From contig DCAT01000141.1 in NCBI GenBank assembly GCA_002312935.1, positions 1-14,527 on the forward strand: a DNA stretch of 14,527 bases, written 5' to 3'. Under the pieces are notes generated by a model that was given only the letters and a program-made list of their open reading frames with translations, did no database searches and had not been told where the DNA came from. Position 1 is the first letter of the stretch, and every line of letters begins with the position of its first letter. This document shows, piece by piece, positions 1 through 6,572 of the stretch. The stretch comes from Oceanospirillaceae bacterium UBA1126 (GTDB taxonomy: Bacteria; Pseudomonadota; Gammaproteobacteria; Pseudomonadales; Balneatricaceae). The translations under genes and the position numbers were made by a program.

Positions 1-888
1 ATTGTGATTGTGGCCGATATGGGACTGTTGCAAGCCCGCGCTGCACAGCTAGGTAAGGCGATTGACTTTTGCCATGTCAGCCTAAAGCAAATAATGACAA
101 CTACAGCACCTAATCAACTTAAGGTACTGCACGTGCCATTGAAGGTTGAAAGCCGCTCTGGGCATCTAGATTCTGACAATAGCCCTTATGTGTTAACGAC
201 TCTAAATATAGCATGTGATGCATGTATTGAAGGCCAAGCTCACGCCATGATTACCGCGCCAGTGCATAAAGGCATAATTAATGATGCAGGTACTGCGTTT
301 AGCGGCCACACAGAATATTTGCAAGCCCGCTGCGGGGTAGATAAGGTGGTAATGATGCTGGCTTGTGACGCCATGCGTGTCACTCTAGCCACTACCCATT
401 TGCCCTTAAAAGACGTTTCTGAAGCCATTACGCCAGAGTTGTTAAGCCAAATACTACACATTATTAACGCTGAATTAACCAGCAAGTTTGGCATTAAACA
501 ACCCTGTATTTATGTGTGTGGCCTCAACCCTCACGCAGGAGAAGATGGCCACTTAGGTAGAGAAGAGTTAGACGTTATTATTCCTACCCTCGAAAAGTTG
601 CGTAGCAAGGGGTTAAATATTATCGGTCCGTTACCCGCCGACACTTTATTTAACCCTAAAAACTTAGCGGATGCAGACGTTATCCTCGCTATGTATCATG
701 ATCAGGGGCTTCCCGTGCTAAAATATGCAGGCTTTGGCGACGCCGTAAACATTACCTTAGGGTTACCTATTATTCGCACTTCGGTAGACCATGGTACCGC
801 ATTAGATTTAGCTGGCACGGGCCAAGCCAAAAGCAGTAGCCTGTTAAAAGCTACCGAAAGCGCATTGCAGCTTTGCCTTTACCCTTAA
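1..888 (+). CDS. pdxA: 4-hydroxythreonine-4-phosphate dehydrogenase PdxA (5'-truncated by window edge)
   Basis: PdxA oxidises 4-phosphohydroxy-L-threonine with NAD(P)+ in the DXP-dependent pyridoxal 5'-phosphate pathway; it is a cytosolic, metal-dependent dimer. The open frame runs from base 1, and comparison with E. coli PdxA from memory (329 residues) suggests that about 30-35 N-terminal residues lie outside the window. The GTG at position 4 is therefore an internal codon, not the start. Visible family motifs are TAPVHKG, SGHTE, ATTHLPL (His codon 397-399), CGLNPHAGE (His codon 532-534), AMYHDQGLPVLKY and TSVDHGTALDLAG (His codon 790-792). The three named histidines correspond to the family's metal ligands. 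The stop lies 20 bases before the rsmA start, and pdxA-rsmA-apaG-apaH is a classic gammaproteobacterial operon, normally preceded by surA. Nothing in the visible part looks broken. Confidence 0.97.
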   Translation: MVIVADMGLLQARAAQLGKAIDFCHVSLKQIMTTTAPNQLKVLHVPLKVESRSGHLDSDNSPYVLTTLNIACDACIEGQAHAMITAPVHKGIINDAGTAFSGHTEYLQARCGVDKVVMMLACDAMRVTLATTHLPLKDVSEAITPELLSQILHIINAELTSKFGIKQPCIYVCGLNPHAGEDGHLGREELDVIIPTLEKLRSKGLNIIGPLPADTLFNPKNLADADVILAMYHDQGLPVLKYAGFGDAVNITLGLPIIRTSVDHGTALDLAGTGQAKSSSLLKATESALQLCLYP

Positions 889-908
889 GTCGCACACCAG
901 AGATCTTT

Positions 909-1718
909 ATGGCTAGTCAGACCCCCAGAAAACACCAAGCGCGTAAGCGATTTGGTCAAAACTTTTTACATGATCAAGGTATTATTCGCCATATTGTCGC
1001 CTGTATTCGGCCAAAACCAGAACAAAAAATTGTTGAAATTGGCCCAGGACTTGGCGCTATAACAGAACATCTACTTGCGTCTGCTGGCCACCTAGATGTA
1101 GTGGAACTAGACCGAGACTTACTGCCCCACCTGCGCATTTCATTTGCCAGTTATGGTAACAATCTACGTATCCATGAAGCTGATGCACTAAAGTTTGATT
1201 TCTCTAGCCTCAGTGCAGACCAACAGCTTCTGCGCATCGTAGGCAACTTGCCATACAATATCTCCACCCCATTAATTTTTCATTTGCTCAGTTATACTGA
1301 CCTAATTTGCGATATGCACTTTATGCTACAAAAAGAAGTGGTATTGCGTTTGGCTGCAGAAGCAGGTTCTAATAACTATGGCCGCCTAAGTATCATGGCA
1401 CAGTACTTTTGCCGCGTAGATAATTTGTTTGAGGTGCCTCCAGAGGCATTTGATCCTAGGCCCAAAGTAGACTCTGCCATTGTGCGTATGGCGCCTTATA
1501 CAGAGCTACCCCATACAGCACAAGACTTTAAACACTTTGAGCAGCTGGTAAAAAGTGGTTTTGCTCAGCGCCGTAAAACCTTACGTAATAACCTTAAAGG
1601 CATCGCTGACGATGAACAGTTGCAAAGCTTGGGCATTGACCCTAGCATTCGTCCCGAGCGTTTAACTGTAGGCGAATTTGTCGCCCTTAGTAACTTATTG
1701 ACCCAAACTCCAAGCTAG
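909..1718 (+). CDS. rsmA: 16S rRNA (adenine1518/1519-N6)-dimethyltransferase RsmA (KsgA)
   Basis: RsmA dimethylates two adjacent adenines in the 3'-terminal helix of 16S rRNA using S-adenosylmethionine, a late 30S maturation checkpoint. I chose ATG 909 because MASQTPRKHQARKRFGQNFL aligns with the family N-terminus. An in-frame TTG at 873 would add twelve residues overlapping pdxA. The resulting protein has 269 residues against about 273 in E. coli. Visible motifs are RKRFGQNFL (12-20), the SAM-binding VEIGPGLGAIT (42-52), VELDRDL (65-71) and the catalytic motif NLPYNIS (113-119). Further on are DMHFMLQKEVV, YGRLSIMAQY and the C-terminal QRRKTLRNNL. It follows pdxA by 20 bases and precedes apaG by 9, so co-transcription is likely. 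The ribosome binding site is weak. Confidence 0.97.
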   Translation: MASQTPRKHQARKRFGQNFLHDQGIIRHIVACIRPKPEQKIVEIGPGLGAITEHLLASAGHLDVVELDRDLLPHLRISFASYGNNLRIHEADALKFDFSSLSADQQLLRIVGNLPYNISTPLIFHLLSYTDLICDMHFMLQKEVVLRLAAEAGSNNYGRLSIMAQYFCRVDNLFEVPPEAFDPRPKVDSAIVRMAPYTELPHTAQDFKHFEQLVKSGFAQRRKTLRNNLKGIADDEQLQSLGIDPSIRPERLTVGEFVALSNLLTQTPS

Positions 1719-1727
1719 AGCTATAAC

Positions 1728-2114
1728 ATGAGCAACTTAAGCAATAATTACGACCTTAATGTAGGCGTGAAAACAGAGTTTCTTGCAGAGCAATCGGACC
1801 CTAGCCGCAATCGGTACGTGTTTGCCTATAAGATCACTATTACCAACAGTGGCATTCAAAGTGCCCAGCTTATGAGCCGGAAATGGATTATTACGGATGG
1901 GGACGGTAAAATTCAAGAAGTGTCTGGCGAAGGCATTGTCGGTCAACAACCGATCATTGAGCCTGGCCAGCAGCATCAATACACCAGCGGTACTGTGTTA
2001 GAAACAAAAGTGGGCAGTATGAGTGGTTTTTACAGCATGGTAGCAGCAGACGGCCACGAATTTTCTGCCCCTATACCGCCGTTTACTTTGTCTTATCCCA
2101 ACGCCCTGCACTAG
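1728..2114 (+). CDS. apaG: ApaG domain protein (Co2+/Mg2+ efflux-associated protein ApaG)
   Basis: This is a 128-residue ApaG, a small soluble all-beta (fibronectin-III-like) protein, close to the usual length of about 125. Visible family signatures are the N-terminal YDLNVGVKTEFL, the central YVFAYKITITNSG, SRKWIITDGDGK and VSGEGIVGQQPIIEPG, and the C-terminal YTSGTVLETKVGSMSGFYSM. The biochemical role is not settled; apaG mutants have been linked to cobalt resistance and magnesium efflux, and the fold also occurs in F-box proteins and in polymerase-delta-interacting proteins. It sits between rsmA (9-base gap) and apaH (11-base gap), the usual arrangement, which implies one transcript. The start follows a poor Shine-Dalgarno, consistent with translational coupling to rsmA. 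No oddity seen. Confidence 0.95.
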   Translation: MSNLSNNYDLNVGVKTEFLAEQSDPSRNRYVFAYKITITNSGIQSAQLMSRKWIITDGDGKIQEVSGEGIVGQQPIIEPGQQHQYTSGTVLETKVGSMSGFYSMVAADGHEFSAPIPPFTLSYPNALH

Positions 2115-2125
2115 CGTTTATAGCT

Positions 2126-2941
2126 ATGGCCAGTTATGCAGTAGGTGATATTCAAGGTTGCTTAACACCCCTTAAGGCTTTACTCGATAAAGTGGGCTTT
2201 ACGGACGCAGACACCCTATGGGTTGCAGGTGATCTCGTTAACCGAGGGCCTGAGTCACTAGAGACTTTGCGTTTTATTAGATCTTTAGGTAACCGCAGCA
2301 AGGTGGTGCTAGGCAACCACGATCTTCACCTACTGGCACTTCATGCTAAGGATGCTCAATTAAAACCCGACGACACCCTCCAGCCTATATTTGTTGCCCA
2401 TGACCGTGAAGACTTATTAAGCTGGCTGCAACAGCAACCGCTGCTGCATTATGACCCCCAATTTGACACCGTAATGACACATGCAGGTATTCCACCCTGC
2501 TGGGACTTAAAGCAAGCACAAAAACATGCGCAAGAATTGCAGGAACTCCTGCGTGGTGATCATGCTGCAACATTTTTTGCTGGTATGTATGGCAACCAGC
2601 CCAACCTTTGGAGTGATCAGCTTAAAGGTATGGATCGCTGGCGTTGCATTACCAACCATTTCACTCGTATGCGCTTTATTACCCCTGAGGGGAGGCTCAA
2701 TTTAACCCACAACGGTAAAGTGGATCTAAATAGTAGTGAAGATGCGCCATTAAGGCCTTGGTTCAACTTACCCAGTGCCGTAACATCGCGGCAAGTATTT
2801 GGCCACTGGGCAGTATTAGAGGGTGAAACTGGAAAAGACCATGTGATTAATCTAGACATGGGCTGTGTTTGGGGTGGCCGGCTTAAACTAATGCGCCTAG
2901 AGGATGGTAAAAGCTTTAGCGTAGGTTGTGGCAAAGCATAG
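2126..2941 (+). CDS. apaH: symmetrical bis(5'-nucleosyl)-tetraphosphatase ApaH
   Basis: ApaH hydrolyses Ap4A symmetrically to two ADP and removes other dinucleoside polyphosphates, including Np4 caps on bacterial mRNA 5' ends. The 271-residue product (E. coli: about 280) shows the PPP-type metallophosphoesterase blocks in order: GDIQGC (7-12), GDLVNRGPESLETLR (35-49), GNHDLHLL (63-70), THAGIPP (118-124) and a late FGHWAVLEG block. The Gln in GDIQG, where PPP protein phosphatases have His, is typical of ApaH. It is the last gene of the pdxA-rsmA-apaG-apaH run. The next 100 bases hold a promoter for glpE. I see no clear intrinsic terminator after it, so some read-through is possible. Confidence 0.97.
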   Translation: MASYAVGDIQGCLTPLKALLDKVGFTDADTLWVAGDLVNRGPESLETLRFIRSLGNRSKVVLGNHDLHLLALHAKDAQLKPDDTLQPIFVAHDREDLLSWLQQQPLLHYDPQFDTVMTHAGIPPCWDLKQAQKHAQELQELLRGDHAATFFAGMYGNQPNLWSDQLKGMDRWRCITNHFTRMRFITPEGRLNLTHNGKVDLNSSEDAPLRPWFNLPSAVTSRQVFGHWAVLEGETGKDHVINLDMGCVWGGRLKLMRLEDGKSFSVGCGKA

Positions 2942-2957
2942 TGGGATTGGCACCATC

Positions 2958-2987
2958 TTTAACTATTAGATATAACTAATATATAAT
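2958..2987 (+). promoter_or_regulatory. sigma-70-type promoter for glpE-cca
   Basis: TTTAAC (2958-2963) and a consensus TATAAT (2982-2987) are separated by 18 bases. The surrounding sequence is AT-rich, and the predicted transcription start is near 2993, about 49 bases before the glpE ATG. It lies in the only sizeable gap between apaH and cca. Read by eye, no promoter score was computed. Confidence 0.55.
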
Positions 2988-3041
2988 TGCACAAACCACT
3001 GACAAGCACTAAACTGCTGCTATCTCATATAGGAATCGAAT

Positions 3042-3362
3042 ATGTCTGAAGTTACCTCCATTGCCCCAGCTGATGTTATGGACAAAGTTAGTCAGGGCGC
3101 CTACCTAGTCGACATTCGCGATGTAAATAGCTACCAAAATAGTCACATCAAAAATAGCGAACGCATTGATAACGAAACCCTGCCAACTTTTTTACGCGAA
3201 GCAGACATGGACAAACCTATCATTGTTTGTTGTTATCATGGGATCAGCTCTATACAAGCCGCAGGCTTTTTAGCTCAGCAAGGGTTTGACGAAGTGTATA
3301 GCCTAACAGGCGGATTCGCGGCTTATTCTCTGCAACATCCAGAGCACTGTAGCTCATTATGA
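3042..3362 (+). CDS. glpE: thiosulfate sulfurtransferase GlpE (single-domain rhodanese)
   Basis: GlpE is a small cytosolic rhodanese that transfers sulfane sulfur from thiosulfate to cyanide or thiol acceptors such as thioredoxin. The protein has 106 residues (E. coli GlpE: 108) and one rhodanese domain. It contains YLVDIRDVNSYQNSHI (21-36), the active-site loop C64-Y-H-G-I-S-S (64-70), and the C-terminal GFDEVYSLTGGFAAY. Cys64 is the expected persulfide-carrying residue; the loop differs from E. coli CYHGNSS only at one position. The ATG at 3042 has a good ribosome binding site, AGGAA (3031-3035). cca follows after 12 bases. The apaH-glpE neighbourhood resembles Pseudomonas; there is no glp regulon gene nearby, so the glycerol link implied by the name does not apply here. 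Confidence 0.92.
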   Translation: MSEVTSIAPADVMDKVSQGAYLVDIRDVNSYQNSHIKNSERIDNETLPTFLREADMDKPIIVCCYHGISSIQAAGFLAQQGFDEVYSLTGGFAAYSLQHPEHCSSL

Positions 3363-3374
3363 GGCCACGCGGCT

Positions 3375-4505
3375 ATGCCCAATAGTAAAACCTATTTAGT
3401 AGGTGGTGCCGTGCGTGATCACTTACTTGGCCTAGCTGTGTATGAGCGAGACTATGTAGTGGTAGGTAGTACACCACAAGCCCTAGTGGCACTTGGCTAT
3501 ACTCAGGTAGGTAAAGACTTTCCAGTATTCTTGCACCCAAAAAGCAAAGAAGAATACGCGCTAGCGCGCACCGAACGCAAAGCTGGACAAGGGCATAAAG
3601 GCTTTCAAGTTCACGCAACGCCAGGGGTGACCCTAGAAGACGATTTACTGCGCCGCGACCTTACTATTAATGCCATAGCTCAAGCGCCAGACGGACAACT
3701 CATTGACCCCTATGGAGGCCAAAGAGACATACAAGCAAAACTACTGCGCCATGTGTCGCAGGCATTTAGTGAAGACCCTTTGCGGGTATTACGAACTGCT
3801 AGATTTGCAGCCCACCTTTACCATTTAGGTTTTAGCATTGCCCCAGAGACCAAAAACTTGTTACTCGCCATCACTCAATCTGGCGAGCTAGGCACCCTTG
3901 CTAAAGAGCGTATTTGGCAAGAAACTCACAAAGCACTTACCAGCCAGAGCCCATGGGTATATTTTGAAGTATTGGAAGTGTGTGGTGCATTGCAACAGCT
4001 AATGCCCTCTTTAGCAGAATTACTCAATCGCAGACCCCATGCACTGAACACTCTCAAGCTGTTAAGCGAATCCAGCACCACCACCGAAGTGCGCCTAACC
4101 GGTTTACTATATCAGCTCAACAAACCTCAAATAGAAGACCTCGCAGCACAAATAAAAATGCCCAATGTGCACAAAGCCTTATCCCTGTCCACCAGTAACC
4201 ACCAGCGCCAATTACGTGCTTATACGGAGTTAGATGCCGCTCAAAAACACTTGATGCTGAGTAATCTTGGCCTAATCCGTAGCACCGATTCTTTGGATGA
4301 TTTGCTTAATGTATGCCAAGCCGTGAGCCTAAGCCAAGAACCTCTTTTTGGTTGGCAATCGCCAAAGCAACACATAGTGGATGACTTAGAAAACATACAC
4401 AGCGTAAACCCTGTCGAACTAATGGCTCAAGGTTTTACTGGCAAAGGCCTTGGAGAAGAGCTTAAAAAAGCCCAGATCGCATCTATCAGAAGTGATGTTG
4501 GGTAG
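3375..4505 (+). CDS. cca: CCA-adding tRNA nucleotidyltransferase (Cca), HD domain degenerate
   Basis: Cca adds or repairs the 3'-terminal CCA of tRNA from CTP and ATP without a nucleic-acid template. The N-terminal class II nucleotidyltransferase domain is well preserved: LVGGAVRD (8-15), the catalytic carboxylate motif E24-R-D26-YVVVGST, FPVFLHP (49-55), ARTERK (64-69), EDDLLRRDLTINA (88-100) and EDPLRVLRTARFAA (133-146). At 376 residues it is shorter than the roughly 412 of E. coli. The missing stretch falls in the C-terminal HD phosphohydrolase region, where E. coli has a HDLGK signature; here the corresponding segment reads LLYQLNK, with no HD pair. So CCA addition looks intact, while the 2',3'-cyclic phosphodiesterase/phosphatase activity is probably absent. 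The first catalytic Asp is a Glu, a conservative change. Its 3' end overlaps the oppositely oriented folK-like gene by 20 bases. Confidence 0.95.
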   Translation: MPNSKTYLVGGAVRDHLLGLAVYERDYVVVGSTPQALVALGYTQVGKDFPVFLHPKSKEEYALARTERKAGQGHKGFQVHATPGVTLEDDLLRRDLTINAIAQAPDGQLIDPYGGQRDIQAKLLRHVSQAFSEDPLRVLRTARFAAHLYHLGFSIAPETKNLLLAITQSGELGTLAKERIWQETHKALTSQSPWVYFEVLEVCGALQQLMPSLAELLNRRPHALNTLKLLSESSTTTEVRLTGLLYQLNKPQIEDLAAQIKMPNVHKALSLSTSNHQRQLRAYTELDAAQKHLMLSNLGLIRSTDSLDDLLNVCQAVSLSQEPLFGWQSPKQHIVDDLENIHSVNPVELMAQGFTGKGLGEELKKAQIASIRSDVG

Positions 4506-4974
4506 GTAGCACTGCGTGGTCAAAATTGCAGGAGTCGTTGAGCTCCCTAATGGTCTTGGCCTGCGTTGGATGCATTAGGTTAGGCACAAGATCCGCTAAC
4601 GGCTGCAATACATAGGCGCAGGTTAAAATATCTGGCCGGGGCACTTTAGCCTGTTCATCCACCCAATCACCAAACAACAATAAATCCATGTCTAGGCCAT
4701 GACTGGTAGGCTTATGACTTGAGTCTAGAGACCTTTGACGCCCATATTTAGTTTCAGTAGTACGGATCCAGGCCATCAGTTGTGGGTGACTCATCAAGCA
4801 TTCAAAACCCACCACCATATTGAGAAAATCTGGCCCATCCATACCCACTGCCGGGGCCAGGTAGACAGGTGAAGCCTCCACACGGCCAAAGGCTGCCCTT
4901 AGTTCAACAATGCCTGCTTGAAGGCTTGTTTGGGGCTCTATATTAGCCCCTAAACCTAAGTAAACATATGTCAT
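4486..4974 (-). CDS. folK: HPPK (FolK)-like protein, possibly a divergent paralogue
   Basis: FolK transfers pyrophosphate from ATP to 6-hydroxymethyl-7,8-dihydropterin in folate synthesis. The 162-residue product has the HPPK fold signature: YLGLGANIEP (5-14), PDFLNMVVGFE (48-58), YGRQR (77-81), LDMDLLLFGD (94-103) and YVLQPLADLVP (121-131). The Mg-binding Asp pair is kept as D95 and D97, the same numbers as in E. coli. However, the segment matching E. coli GPRTLDLD reads TSHGLDMD, so the Arg92 equivalent is lost, and the VPH block matching His115 reads V111-P-R113. Either this is a divergent but active FolK or a paralogue with reduced or changed activity. Pseudomonads, as I recall, have a FolK-like gene next to folB in addition to a folK with panBC. 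Its start overlaps the folB stop (TAATG), so translation is likely coupled. Confidence 0.8.
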   Translation of the reverse strand: MTYVYLGLGANIEPQTSLQAGIVELRAAFGRVEASPVYLAPAVGMDGPDFLNMVVGFECLMSHPQLMAWIRTTETKYGRQRSLDSSHKPTSHGLDMDLLLFGDWVDEQAKVPRPDILTCAYVLQPLADLVPNLMHPTQAKTIRELNDSCNFDHAVLPTQHHF

Positions 4975-5333
4975 TATGCTGGCTTTTGGCCACGTTGAAT
5001 CATGACACCAACATCGTGCGCATTGGCAATAGCATCAGGTTTCCCTAGTTTAATACTCACAAACGGCACCGGGAATTCCGTTAAAATTAATGCTGCAATT
5101 TCTTCAGCCATGGTTTCTACAAGCAAAAACTCGCTTTGCTCTACGAACTCTGTGAGCCTGTCTGATACATCTTTGTAGCTCACAGTTCGGTCGATGTCTT
5201 CAGTGGCAGCAGAAGGGCTAATGTCCACTGCCATTTCTACATCTAACACCACCTTTTGGCGGATTTTGCGTTCCCAGTCAAAAATACCAATAACGGTGTC
5301 TACAGCTAAGCCATGTACATATACTGTGTCCAT
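4974..5333 (-). CDS. folB: dihydroneopterin aldolase FolB
   Basis: FolB converts 7,8-dihydroneopterin to 6-hydroxymethyl-7,8-dihydropterin and glycolaldehyde, supplying the substrate of FolK; it acts in the cytosol as an octamer. The 119-residue protein (E. coli: 122) shows the family features: VHGLAVDTVIGIFDWERKIRQ near the N-terminus with the active-site Glu in DWE, SYKDVSDRL, FLLVETMAEEIA, and the C-terminal SIKLGKPDAIANAHDVGVMIQRG with the catalytic Lys in KLGKP. The ATG at 5333 is preceded on the minus strand by GAGGT (5338-5342), a good ribosome binding site. It lies 35 bases downstream of the tsaD stop and overlaps folK by one base, so tsaD-folB-folK is probably one minus-strand operon. 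plsY, common beside folB in relatives, is absent. Confidence 0.95.
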   Translation of the reverse strand: MDTVYVHGLAVDTVIGIFDWERKIRQKVVLDVEMAVDISPSAATEDIDRTVSYKDVSDRLTEFVEQSEFLLVETMAEEIAALILTEFPVPFVSIKLGKPDAIANAHDVGVMIQRGQKPA

Positions 5334-5368
5334 TGTGACCTCTTTTTATGTGGGTATTAATAAAGTTA

Positions 5369-6403
5369 TTATTGAGCAACCACCGGTAACTCATTTAACG
5401 GCCAACGGGGTTTTACTTTAAGTGTTAGGTCGTCACACTGGCCCGCTGCCAAACGTTGAGCTCCAGCGTAAGCAATCATTGCACCATTGTCAGTGCAGTA
5501 CTCTGGCCTTGGGTAATAGACCTTAGCGCGCAATTTAGCGGTCTCTGCTGCTAGCTTTTTACGTAAGCTCAAGTTAGCACTAACGCCGCCAGCCATAACT
5601 AACGTAGAAAGCTTAGTTTGCTGCAGAGCCCGGCGACACTTAATGGCTAATGTATCCACAACAGCCTGCTGAAAAGCCACAGCAATATCAGCTTTGTCTT
5701 GCTCATTTAAACACTCTTGCTGTTTCTTAATGTCTTGAATTGCATAGAGTACAGCGGTTTTTAAGCCACTAAAACTCATGTCTAAGCCAGGCCTATCTAC
5801 CATCGGGCGAGGGAACTTGAACCGCGTCGCATCTCCAAGCAAGGCAAGGTTAGCAACCAAGGGGCCACCTGGGTAATCTAAGTCCATCATCTTAGCCACC
5901 TTGTCGAAGGCTTCGCCAGCAGCATCATCTAAGGATTCACCAAGTAATTCGTATTCACCTAAAGAGCGTACATGCACCAATTGAGTGTGGCCACCAGACA
6001 CCAGTAATGCTATAAACGGTGGCTTAGGCGCATTTTCTTCTAACATAGGTGCTAAAAGATGGCCTTCCATGTGATGCACCCCAATAGTAGGAAGATCCCA
6101 CGCCATGCCTAAAGCACGTCCTGTGGCAGCACCCACCATTAACGCACCAATTAGGCCAGGGCCTGCAGTATACGCTACGCCATCAACATCACCGTAAGCC
6201 AAGCCTGCCTTATTAAACACCTCACGCATTAATGGGACTAGTTTGCGAATATGGTCACGAGAAGCTAACTCTGGCACTACGCCACCGTATTCCGCATGCA
6301 CAGCTACTTGGCTGTAAAGTGCTTCAGACACTATGCCCTTTTCGGTATCGTAGATGGCGACTCCTGTTTCGTCACACGATGTTTCTATGCCTAGTACGCG
6401 CAT
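5369..6403 (-). CDS. tsaD: tRNA N6-threonylcarbamoyladenosine transferase subunit TsaD
   Basis: TsaD, with TsaB and TsaE, transfers the threonylcarbamoyl group from TC-AMP to A37 of ANN-decoding tRNAs (t6A). I chose ATG at 6403 (minus strand) because MRVLGIETSCDETGVAIYD is the universal N-terminus. The open frame extends 25 codons further upstream, to 6478, but that extension has no family similarity. The product is 344 residues, close to the usual 337-345. Visible features are the ASKHA-fold motif GIETSCDETG (5-14), the metal-binding HHMEGH with H111 and H115, LLVSGGHTQLV, DDAAGEAFDK, the LDMSFSGLKT block and the C-terminal MAGGVSAN with YCTDNGAMIAYAG. It is divergent from rpsU, the same arrangement as in E. 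coli and Pseudomonas. No convincing promoter pair could be picked for this strand in the 280-base gap. Confidence 0.97.
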   Translation of the reverse strand: MRVLGIETSCDETGVAIYDTEKGIVSEALYSQVAVHAEYGGVVPELASRDHIRKLVPLMREVFNKAGLAYGDVDGVAYTAGPGLIGALMVGAATGRALGMAWDLPTIGVHHMEGHLLAPMLEENAPKPPFIALLVSGGHTQLVHVRSLGEYELLGESLDDAAGEAFDKVAKMMDLDYPGGPLVANLALLGDATRFKFPRPMVDRPGLDMSFSGLKTAVLYAIQDIKKQQECLNEQDKADIAVAFQQAVVDTLAIKCRRALQQTKLSTLVMAGGVSANLSLRKKLAAETAKLRAKVYYPRPEYCTDNGAMIAYAGAQRLAAGQCDDLTLKVKPRWPLNELPVVAQ

Positions 6404-6454
6404 GAATATGCCAACTTTCTCAAATATATAGGTAAGTAGGGCCAGAATTTTACC

Positions 6455-6529
6455 TTTCATCAAGCCTAATGACCACATGTACCGAAGCGATTTCCATCAT
6501 CTTTGAAAAACACGTCTAACTTGATGAAA
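6455..6529. repeat. 10-bp inverted repeat in the tsaD/rpsU divergent region
   Basis: TTTCATCAAG (6455-6464) and its exact complement CTTGATGAAA (6520-6529) are separated by 55 bases in the spacer between tsaD and rpsU. The right arm ends seven bases before the rpsU -35 element. It could be a regulator site, but the spacing is long and no known operator was recognised. Confidence 0.35.
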
Positions 6530-6536
6530 AATGAGC

Positions 6537-6566
6537 TTTACACTGGCCAACACATAAGAGTAAAAT
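6537..6566 (+). promoter_or_regulatory. rpsU promoter (macromolecular synthesis cluster)
   Basis: TTTACA (6537-6542) and TAAAAT (6561-6566) are separated by 18 bases, followed by a G/C-containing stretch (GCGGCC, 6569-6574) where transcription would start. A GC-rich discriminator is typical of growth-rate and ppGpp controlled ribosomal promoters. No LexA-type CTG-N10-CAG box, known upstream of E. coli rpsU, was found here. Confidence 0.6.
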
Positions 6567-6572
6567 ATGCGG

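Noticed and set aside
6404..6478. N-terminal extension of 25 residues on TsaD (open frame to 6478)
   Set aside because: The universal TsaD N-terminus begins at MRVLGIETS (ATG 6403); the upstream codons have no family match and run into the divergent promoter spacer.
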